From: Candidatus Wallbacteria bacterium
GTDB taxonomy: Bacteria; Muiribacteriota; JAQTZZ01
NCBI GenBank assembly: GCA_028711905.1
Contig: JAQTRI010000144.1
Location: 1-8,247, forward strand
Direction: 5' to 3'
Length of the DNA: 8,247 bases
In this document: positions 1 through 6,151 of the stretch, in pieces
Layout: each line of letters starts with the position of its first letter
Numbering within the stretch: position 1 is the first letter of the stretch
Made by a program: the position numbers and the translations under genes
The notes under the pieces: generated by a model
The model's input: the letters and a program-made list of their open reading frames with translations, nothing else
What the model was told of the DNA's origin: nothing
Databases searched by the model: none

Positions 1-2685
1 CATGGTAATGACTTCAGAAAAATTGACACCCTTCTGCACCAGATCACGGGCATTGTTGTTCCATACATCTGTTCCGTGCGTCAATCCGCAAATCTTGTCA
101 ATGTCGCCAAAATTGCGCACCCGGGCTTCTGTCAGCACCTGCCTGACGAAATGCGTGCCAAACTCAGGCACTCCGAGGGTTTTCACCTCTTGGAACATTC
201 TGATGGTTTCAGGATCATCGAGCGGAATGTCACAAGCCTTGATGCCTGTTGTCTCTTCCAGCAGCTTAATGATCGTGGGATTGTCGTGCCCCAGAAGATC
301 CAGCTTGACCAATTGTTTGTCCATCACATGATAGTCGAAGTGGGTTGTAACCACTTCCTTGCTGCGGTCATCTGCCGGATGCTGGACGGGGCATATATCG
401 CAGATATCCATCCCTTCAGGGATAACGATAATCCCTCCCGGATGCTGCCCTGTCGTGCGCTTGACACCTACCGACTCGCTGATCAGCCTGCGGATCTCCG
501 ACTTCCGCTTAACCAGGTTGTTTTCCTTCAGATACTTTTCAACGCAGGCGCGCACAGCCTTGTCTTGAAAAGTGGCGATCGTGCCGGCCTTGAAACTGTG
601 TGCTGATCCGAAAATGCTTTCAGCGTAGCGATGGACCTCTGTCTGAATCTCGCCGGAAAAATTGAGATCTATGTCAGGCACCTTTTCACCCTCGAACCCG
701 AGAAACACTTCGAACGGGATATTGAAGCCGTCCTTCTTCATGGCAGTTCCGCAGGAAGGGCACGATTTTGCAGGAAGGTCGGCTCCACATTCATAGGCAC
801 CTTCTGAGATGAACTCACTCATCCGGCAGTTTGGGCACAGATAGTGCGGAGGCAGCGGGTTGACTTCAGTAATACTGGCCATAGTAGCCACCAGCGATGA
901 TCCTACTGACCCTCTCGATCCGACAAGATACCCCTTGTTAAGAGAAAAATTGACAATCTTGTGGGCTATGAAATAAAGATCAGCGAAGCCGTGTTTCGTG
1001 ATCGGAGACATCTCCCGTTCCAAGCGGGCGGAAACGATTTCCGGCAAAGGATCACCGTAAACGCTTGTGGCCTTCTGGTAAACTATCCTGCGCAGGTCAG
1101 TCTCGGCATTTTCAATCTTGGGCGGGAAAAATCCTTTGGGAATCGGAGGGACATCTTCGACCCTGCCCGCAATCAGAGCCGGGTTAGTGACTACGACTTC
1201 ATAAGCGGCGTCTTTTCCGAGATAAGAAAATTCATCGAGCATCTCGTCTGTCGTGCGGAAAAAAAGATCTGCTTGAGAGTCTGATTCCTCATACCCCTGT
1301 GTGTACTGGATGATTTCCCTGTTGATGGCGTCATGGGGATGCACGAAATGCACATCCCCTGTCGCTACGCAAAGCCTGCCGGTTTCCCGCGCCAGCTCGT
1401 ATATAAATCGATTCATCTCCTCCAGACCATCTTCCGCAGAAAGCAATTCCTTGCGGACCAGAAAGGAATTGTTTGAGCGGGGCATGATTTCGAAAAAGTC
1501 ATAGAGCCCTGCGATACGAACGAATTCTTCTTTTCTGTTCCGGTCACGAAGATATTGCTGGATAATCTCCCCGGCACCACAGGCACTGCCAAGCAGAAGC
1601 CCTTCGCGGTACTTCATCAAATGGCTGCGCCTGATCCGGGGCTTTTTATAAAAATCCTCAAGGTGTGAAATGGATACCAGCCGGTACAAGTTTTTCAGCC
1701 CTTCTCTGTTACGGACCAGAATTGTGATGTGATAGGGCCGCACTTTGGTTTTGTCATAGGGAGCGATCACATCGTCCACCAGATAACCTTCCATGCCCAG
1801 AATGGGGTGCAGTCCCATTTCTTTAGCCAGTCGGTAAAACTCCGGAAAACCTTGAACAACTCCGTGATCGGTCAGTGCCAGAGCCTGATGCCCAAATTCT
1901 TTTGCGGTCTGCACAATTTCCTCGATATCGCCAAGGCCGTCCATAGCGCTCATTTTGCTGTGCAGATGCAGTTCAATGCGCTTGACCGGTGCATAATCCT
2001 CGCGTTTGACCGGATCAGCTTTTCCGATTCTTACAGCCTGAACCACAATTTCCTGCTCAAACCGATCGAACTCCACCCGGCCATGCACTTCAATCCAGTT
2101 TCCAGTCTTGAATTCCTCGCTCTCTTTTTTGAAGGTTTTAACACAGATCGTGTCGGTAAGATCAAAGACATCATACTTGATAAAGGTCTTGCCGCTTTTG
2201 GTTTCAACGGTTTCCATGCCACAGATCTCCCCGCTGAAAACTGCAGACTGTCCCTCCATGTCGGAAAGATCAGCGATGGCAACTGAATTTTTTCTCTTTT
2301 TCCTCTGTCCCGGTTTTGCCTGAAGATGATCACGAGAAGAGAATTTCCGTTCCTTGCCATGCTCCATGACGGCGGGATCTGCCGCTGAAACCGGTGTGTC
2401 ATCCACATGATTCGCACGACCGATCCTGGTGATAAATTTCAGATCGATCTCCTCGCAATCAGGCAGGAATTTCATCAAAGATTGTTTCAGGTGAATCTCA
2501 GTTTCCGGTGAGACATCGCGCAAGGCCTTTAAGATAAATGTCATGGCCCGTCTGACAGGATCGACCTCGACTGATTCTAAGCGGCATTCCCGCAGGTTTT
2601 CCCTGTCCTGGATCGTTATATCAGAAACTTCAACAGCTTTACCGAAAAGGTCCTGCCCTTCCGGACGCAAATGATAAACAGGCAT
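1..2685 (-). CDS. polC: DNA polymerase III alpha subunit, PolC type, lacking the internal exonuclease (3' end outside window)
   Basis: This is the replicative DNA polymerase subunit of the PolC family. I translated 895 codons from the ATG at 2685 to the window edge without a stop; by comparison with B. subtilis PolC, roughly 500 C-terminal residues are missing. Residues 1-140 are a short N-terminal region with a basic linker. Residues about 143-222 are an OB fold. The PHP domain starts at HLHSKMSAMDG (239-249) and continues with TDHG (272-275), GMEG (297-300), GSAC (366-369) and ATGDVH (441-446). The polymerase core has VGSRGSVGSS (588-597), a zinc module CPNC...CPSC (617-620, 642-645), PDIDLNFSG with catalytic D671 and D673, VKRTTGQHPGG (741-751) and KLDLLGHD with the third catalytic D796. 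In B. subtilis PolC an exonuclease of about 180 residues lies between LVDD and RPYH; here LVDD (302-305) and RPYH (316-319) are ten residues apart, so proofreading must come from elsewhere. It lies 73 bases downstream of the helicase-like gene on the same strand, probably in one operon. Family assignment is very secure. Confidence 0.96.
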   Translation of the reverse strand, partial: MPVYHLRPEGQDLFGKAVEVSDITIQDRENLRECRLESVEVDPVRRAMTFILKALRDVSPETEIHLKQSLMKFLPDCEEIDLKFITRIGRANHVDDTPVSAADPAVMEHGKERKFSSRDHLQAKPGQRKKRKNSVAIADLSDMEGQSAVFSGEICGMETVETKSGKTFIKYDVFDLTDTICVKTFKKESEEFKTGNWIEVHGRVEFDRFEQEIVVQAVRIGKADPVKREDYAPVKRIELHLHSKMSAMDGLGDIEEIVQTAKEFGHQALALTDHGVVQGFPEFYRLAKEMGLHPILGMEGYLVDDVIAPYDKTKVRPYHITILVRNREGLKNLYRLVSISHLEDFYKKPRIRRSHLMKYREGLLLGSACGAGEIIQQYLRDRNRKEEFVRIAGLYDFFEIMPRSNNSFLVRKELLSAEDGLEEMNRFIYELARETGRLCVATGDVHFVHPHDAINREIIQYTQGYEESDSQADLFFRTTDEMLDEFSYLGKDAAYEVVVTNPALIAGRVEDVPPIPKGFFPPKIENAETDLRRIVYQKATSVYGDPLPEIVSARLEREMSPITKHGFADLYFIAHKIVNFSLNKGYLVGSRGSVGSSLVATMASITEVNPLPPHYLCPNCRMSEFISEGAYECGADLPAKSCPSCGTAMKKDGFNIPFEVFLGFEGEKVPDIDLNFSGEIQTEVHRYAESIFGSAHSFKAGTIATFQDKAVRACVEKYLKENNLVKRKSEIRRLISESVGVKRTTGQHPGGIIVIPEGMDICDICPVQHPADDRSKEVVTTHFDYHVMDKQLVKLDLLGHDNPTIIKLLEETTGIKACDIPLDDPETIRMFQEVKTLGVPEFGTHFVRQVLTEARVRNFGDIDKICGLTHGTDVWNNNARDLVQKGVNFSEVITM

Positions 2686-2690
2686 TTGTT

Positions 2691-2696
2691 CCCCTC
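2691..2696 (-). promoter_or_regulatory. Ribosome binding site of polC
   Basis: GAGGGG on the minus strand lies five bases upstream of the ATG at 2685. It supports that ATG as the polC start and leaves a 73-base gap to the helicase-like gene. A five-base-pair inverted repeat (TCCGG/CCGGA, loop of seven) lies in the gap, but no T-run follows it, so I do not call a terminator. Cotranscription with the upstream gene is likely. Confidence 0.6.
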
Positions 2697-2758
2697 TATA
2701 TCCCGGCGATCAATTTTGTTTCCGGTGTAACCCCGGATTCAGCCGCAGCCTAAGCGGA

Positions 2759-5700
2759 TCAGCCGATCCGTTCTAATGGCGCGTACTTTAAAAGCAGCTT
2801 TTTTTCGCCTTCATTGTCGAAGTCGATTGTCACCATGGCCTCTTCATCACGGCCTTCGATGTTGCGTACTGTCCCGCGACCCCACATTCGGTGTGACACA
2901 AGGTCCCCGATATCGATAGTGTTTTTCATGCGGGCTGACTGGCGCCTTTCCTTGGCATCAGGCTTGGAGTCCTTATCCCCTCTGGCCTGCAACTCATCAA
3001 TTTCCAGAAATTCCTGAATCCCGTCAAGCAGCGTGGACTGCCTGCCGCTGCTCGATTCTCCAGGCAATCTGCGATACACAGCCCAGCTGATAAAAATCTT
3101 TTCCCTGCCACAGGAAAAAGCCCGCCTGAACAGGTCCATCTCGCGTTTCAACGGGTTGTTGCCATAGGGAGCAATACCATCTTCCATCCCGGGAAGGAAA
3201 AGAACGGGAAACTCCAACTGGTGAAGGAGCTCATAGTCTACAAGAAGTATGGAGTTTTCTTTCTGCAGATCATCAAGAGGAGATCTCAAAGCGAGGTAAT
3301 CAAGGAGTTCTGAAAGTTCGTGCCGCCAGGGATGCTCGAAAAAAGTCGATATTTTTTCTTCAAAGGCTTTGACATTGGCGATAGCCTCGAATGATTTGTT
3401 GCTGTTGACCTTGGAAATTTCCAGTATAATCCCGCTTTTCTCCATCACTTGAGGGATCAGATCATTCAGGGAAACGCTCTTGCTGAGAGCGATCAACTCT
3501 GAAATCAGGTCCCTGAACCCTTCCACCTGTTTCACGAAACGCAGTGGGAAATCATCTTCTGTCAGAACTCCCTGGAGAGCCTGATAAAATGTCTCTCCCT
3601 TGCGTTTCTGTCTTGTATGAATCAACTCGATAGTTCGTTCGCCGATTCCGCGTCTCGGCACATTGATTATGCGTTTGAGGCTCAGGTCATCACCAGTGTT
3701 TACCAGAAGCCTCAGGTATGAAATCATATCGCGGATTTCCTTGCATGAAAAAAAGTTGTTCGTAGTAATGATGCGGTGTGGAATTCCCCGTTTGGTGAAT
3801 TGCTCAATAAAGACATCAGCCTGGCTGGGAAGACGATAGCAGATTCCGAAATCGGCGTAAGCGCGCCCCTCATTGAAAATAATGGATTGCACTTTTTCGA
3901 TGACGAAATTGACCTCATCGTGTTCATCGCGGGCTTTGAAGAGAAAAACCGCGTGTTCCCTTTTTTTCGGTTCGGTAGTCGATTCCATCGTGGAATTACC
4001 GAGATGGTTAAGCATAGAAACAATCCCCGGGCTGCTGCGATGATTAAGCTTGAGAGAAGCCCTCGGAAGATCAGAAAAATCAGCGTCCAGCATTTTAGTA
4101 ACGCTGAAATCGGCACCGCCTCCAGCTGGAGATGAATTATGAAGAAGTATTCCTCCAACAATGAAATTGGCGTATTCCGGCAGGTGCAGATCAAAAACCT
4201 CCCCATCGTAGTCTTCCCACTCGATCGACTCGATTATGTCTTCTGCCAGCCGATCCCCTTCCTGCACGGGCATCCACATACCCACACGCAGATGACTTGC
4301 GGGCTGAAACTGGAACGGGGATTTGTCCGTGGCTTTGATCAGCTTGGATGTCCGGATACTTTCAATGTTGCTCAGTGTATGAAGAAACTCCAGTGCTTCT
4401 TCCACGCTGTCTTTCTGGGTCTGAACATACCACCCCTCGCCATGCTTGGCCCCTGTATCAGTGCGCTGGCAGTCGAGGTCTGCATTGATTCTGATCAGGT
4501 GTCTATGCTTTCCCTGGCTGAAATCTCCCCCGAAAAACATCAATTTCAGCGATTTTTCATCGTCCTGAAGTGCGTAATGAGGGTATTCCTCATCCAGATA
4601 AAATTCACGCATCAGTCTGTCGGTTTTCTGTTCGATTTCAAGGGTTTTACACAACCTCTTCTTATCCTGCACGATCATGTTCTTTTCAAGACAGAAAAGG
4701 GGAATCCCGAAACTGGCGGCAATGTACTGCAAATGGAAAACCGCCTTCGGACGCTCCTTGAATCCGGCCAGCACCCAAACTCTTGTGTGCGATTTTCTTC
4801 TCTTAGTCTTTTCCGGCTTGGCAAAATCGTCTTCAAGCAGAGAAAGCCAGCTGCCGTTGGCGTCCTTCAGCAAAGCCACCTGATAATAATTTTCCCCATT
4901 GTTGGGCCGCGCAAACATCAGGTGATTAGGAGTGACCTGGATCATGTTTCCTTTGCGCATAGTGACATTTAGCACAGGGCCCTGATACTGATTTTTACTT
5001 ACTTCAGCCACTTTTCCGGTCCCGATTTCGCCATATCCCACTGCACATTTAACATTTTCCCCACGCTTGAGATCCTCAATCGGCTTGCTTTTTCGGCTGG
5101 TGCTGACCAGAGCACCGGGTAGAACACAGTGATCACCGTTCAGAGTGATCCAGATTTTCTTTCCCCGGGCAACAGCACTGAAAAAAGCGTATTCAGCGTG
5201 GGTAAAAAACTCGATTCCGTCTCCGACTAAGTGCTCATAGATGCTGAAGCACTTCGTCAATTCGCCGGAAAGCTCGTGCACAGCACGATCTATCATCAAC
5301 GCAGGGACCATGATGCTTCTGTCGGTAAGACCCTTCTCAAGGCTGGAGCGGAAACTCTCAAAGACCTTTATGTCTTTGGGAGATTTACTACGGGAGCTCC
5401 TGTAATAGTCGAACCACTCGACTAAAAGACTCTTGCGGTCACACACCTCATCAAAGGTGAACTGGTCAAGATATTCCTCCATGTCACGCCTGGAGAAAAC
5501 ACAAAACTGTTGATTTTTCTTGTATGAACGGTAAAAAGTCAGAGCCAGGGAGGATACAGTACCGATAGTCAGTTTCTCACGGCTTGACCCGATGAAAATC
5601 TCAAGTTCCTCGCGGATAAATCTGGCAGTATAAAGGTCTTCAACCAGCACCAGGATGTTCTCAGGCTTGACTTTCAGGTTTTCCACCAGATGAACGATCC

Positions 5701-5812
5701 TGTAGATCAAGCACTTGGTTTTGCCTGTGCCACCACCAGCAGAAATTACAGCCTGATCCAAAAGGACGCTGTCTTTTTGCTCCTGAGCCAGAAAATCCAG
5801 AAAATTATACAT
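2759..5812 (-). CDS. UvrD/PcrA-like helicase-family protein with degenerate catalytic motifs, interrupted by an intein
   Basis: An SF1A (UvrD/PcrA/Rep) relative of 1017 residues counted from the ATG at 5812; removing the 331-residue intein leaves 686, close to PcrA. Walker A AGGGTGKT (25-32, K31) is intact. Regions matching PcrA in order: motif IV NHRSS (590-594), ADFGICYR (653-660), KEIRDMISYLRLL (691-703), LKRIINVPRRGIG (712-724), EFPVLFLPGMEDGIAP (867-882), and a C-terminal Tudor-like domain (about 966-1017, VSHRMWGRGTV then LLLKYAPLERI). The catalytic signatures are eroded. Motif Ib reads TVS where TFH is expected. At motif II the DE pair reads DG (198-199), just before HAEY, which aligns with PcrA HAQY. 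Motif III reads GDH/SSPAGGGAD, without its Q and R. Motif V KGLEF reads HQLEF, with its histidine gone. The motif VI TRA arginine aligns with C901. I infer ATP binding may persist but unwinding is doubtful. Start: the frame extends to a GTG at 5866 (1035 residues), but the family N-terminus begins near the ATG at 5812, and a possible promoter overlaps the GTG. Both starts have loosely spaced Shine-Dalgarno sequences (GGGAG, 13 bases; GGAGGA, 16 bases). Confidence 0.9.
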   Translation of the reverse strand: MYNFLDFLAQEQKDSVLLDQAVISAGGGTGKTKCLIYRIVHLVENLKVKPENILVLVEDLYTARFIREELEIFIGSSREKLTIGTVSSLALTFYRSYKKNQQFCVFSRRDMEEYLDQFTFDEVCDRKSLLVEWFDYYRSSRSKSPKDIKVFESFRSSLEKGLTDRSIMVPALMIDRAVHELSGELTKCFSIYEHLVGDGIEFFTHAEYAFFSAVARGKKIWITLNGDHCVLPGALVSTSRKSKPIEDLKRGENVKCAVGYGEIGTGKVAEVSKNQYQGPVLNVTMRKGNMIQVTPNHLMFARPNNGENYYQVALLKDANGSWLSLLEDDFAKPEKTKRRKSHTRVWVLAGFKERPKAVFHLQYIAASFGIPLFCLEKNMIVQDKKRLCKTLEIEQKTDRLMREFYLDEEYPHYALQDDEKSLKLMFFGGDFSQGKHRHLIRINADLDCQRTDTGAKHGEGWYVQTQKDSVEEALEFLHTLSNIESIRTSKLIKATDKSPFQFQPASHLRVGMWMPVQEGDRLAEDIIESIEWEDYDGEVFDLHLPEYANFIVGGILLHNSSPAGGGADFSVTKMLDADFSDLPRASLKLNHRSSPGIVSMLNHLGNSTMESTTEPKKREHAVFLFKARDEHDEVNFVIEKVQSIIFNEGRAYADFGICYRLPSQADVFIEQFTKRGIPHRIITTNNFFSCKEIRDMISYLRLLVNTGDDLSLKRIINVPRRGIGERTIELIHTRQKRKGETFYQALQGVLTEDDFPLRFVKQVEGFRDLISELIALSKSVSLNDLIPQVMEKSGIILEISKVNSNKSFEAIANVKAFEEKISTFFEHPWRHELSELLDYLALRSPLDDLQKENSILLVDYELLHQLEFPVLFLPGMEDGIAPYGNNPLKREMDLFRRAFSCGREKIFISWAVYRRLPGESSSGRQSTLLDGIQEFLEIDELQARGDKDSKPDAKERRQSARMKNTIDIGDLVSHRMWGRGTVRNIEGRDEEAMVTIDFDNEGEKKLLLKYAPLERIG
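4136..5128 (-). mobile_element. Intein (331 aa) inserted at motif III of the UvrD/PcrA-like protein
   Basis: An in-frame protein-splicing element that should excise itself and join the flanking helicase segments. It starts with Cys (codon 5128-5126) in the block A sequence CVLPGALVST, followed by the typical PIEDLKRGENV. Block B is VTPNHLMF, with the TxxH signature. The C-terminal blocks read DGEVFDLHLPEYANFIVGG and end ILLHN, with the penultimate His and terminal Asn (codon 4138-4136). The +1 extein residue is Ser (TCA, 4135-4133). All residues needed for standard splicing are present, so I expect it to be active. The junction GDH^S matches the GDxDQ^S position in motif III, a site where I recall inteins in other UvrD/PcrA helicases. 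The central 190 or so residues show no LAGLIDADG motif. They include YPHY and KHRHLIRIN segments that resemble, from memory, the middle of other UvrD inteins, and a stretch WVLAGFKERPKAVFHLQYIA that could be a worn GIY-YIG-like remnant. Whether any homing nuclease is active is unknown. Confidence 0.93.
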
Positions 5813-5850
5813 AAGGTAAGGAATGCTCCCGGTCAGCTGGGTAAAAAAAT

Positions 5851-5879
5851 AATTTACCTTACGCACCAGATCAAGTCAA
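5851..5879 (-). promoter_or_regulatory. Possible sigma-70-type promoter for the helicase-like gene and polC
   Basis: On the minus strand TTGACT (5879-5874, five of six matches to the -35 consensus) is followed after 17 bases by TAAATT (5856-5851, four of six matches to the -10 consensus). Transcription would begin near 5844, downstream of the GTG at 5866 and upstream of the ATG at 5812, which favours the ATG. The -10 match is modest, and such matches arise often by chance in AT-rich gaps. Confidence 0.3.
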
Positions 5880-5968
5880 CATTCCTCCACATCAGGTATG
5901 GATTTTCAGATGATGATTAATCTTCAATGTTTTTTTCCGATACATGATCTATCACAATTTATTATTCC

Positions 5969-5974
5969 AGGAGG
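5969..5974 (+). promoter_or_regulatory. Ribosome binding site that sets the zinc-ribbon gene start
   Basis: A perfect AGGAGG lies five bases before the GTG at 5980. It is the best Shine-Dalgarno sequence in the window. It decides against the upstream ATG at 5944, which would place this site inside the reading frame. Confidence 0.7.
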
Positions 5975-5979
5975 AAAGC

Positions 5980-6129
5980 GTGGCATCCGCCAATGAAAAA
6001 AGCAATCACACCCTGATCGACACACTTATGAAAAACATGCTTGGTGAGAAAAGAAAGAAGTGTCCAAAATGCGGAAAAGGCGCAATGCCTCACTGGCAGT
6101 TCTGCCCAGAGGACGGAGAACCACTTTGA
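5980..6129 (+). CDS. Small zinc-ribbon protein (49 aa), or N-terminal segment of the downstream FHA protein
   Basis: Starts with GTG behind a strong AGGAGG. Residues 1-27 are polar and probably helical (TLIDTLMKNMLGEKRKK). Residues 28-49 form one zinc ribbon: CPKCGKG, then HWQFCPEDGEPL. The ligands would be C28, C31, C42 and probably D45 or H37; the CPxDGxPL ending is a familiar variant in which Asp replaces the last Cys. No membrane segment is visible. Such ribbons often stand at the N-terminus of FHA or kinase proteins, and the next frame begins with an FHA domain only 22-34 bases downstream. The stop is TGA in the context CTT TGA, which allows a possible +1 frameshift into that frame. It may therefore be a separate small protein translationally coupled to its neighbour, or the head of one larger protein. 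No specific function can be assigned. Confidence 0.65.
   Translation: MASANEKSNHTLIDTLMKNMLGEKRKKCPKCGKGAMPHWQFCPEDGEPL
6115..6129 (+). other. Candidate prfB-like +1 frameshift site (GGAG then CTT TGA)
   Basis: The zinc-ribbon frame ends CCA CTT TGA. CTT TGA is the slippery codon and stop used in RF2 (prfB) autoregulation, where an internal Shine-Dalgarno sequence stimulates the +1 shift. Here GGAG (6115-6118) precedes CTT by five bases, compared with three in prfB. Slippage from CTT to TTT (6125-6127) makes GAT at 6128 the next codon, which is exactly in the FHA frame and open from there to 8107. Points against: the longer spacing, the weaker Shine-Dalgarno sequence, and T rather than C after the stop. 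This is a hypothesis only. Confidence 0.25.
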
Positions 6130-6151
6130 TTTTCATTCCAGCCCCCCCGGG

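Noticed and set aside
76..606. Plus-strand open frames opposite polC (including 76-606, 961-1284 and 1729-2286)
   Set aside because: The minus strand translates without a stop into PolC motifs over this whole stretch; the plus-strand products show no domain signatures.
2031..2417. Minus-strand open frame in another phase within polC
   Set aside because: It lies out of phase with the PolC OB-fold coding and shows no recognisable motif.
4139..4972. Plus-strand 277-codon open frame lying almost exactly over the intein
   Set aside because: It is antisense to a well-supported intein, has no recognisable protein motif, and its product looks like a complement of the coding strand. The near match to the intein boundary is coincidental.
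5944..5979. ATG at 5944 as start of the zinc-ribbon gene
   Set aside because: The strong AGGAGG at 5969-5974 would lie inside the frame and sits at ideal spacing to the GTG at 5980. No ribosome site precedes 5944.
6141..6147. Run of seven C before the FHA start as a frameshift or sequencing-error site
   Set aside because: It lies after the zinc-ribbon stop at 6127-6129, so an indel there could not join the two frames. Only slippage at or before CTT TGA could.
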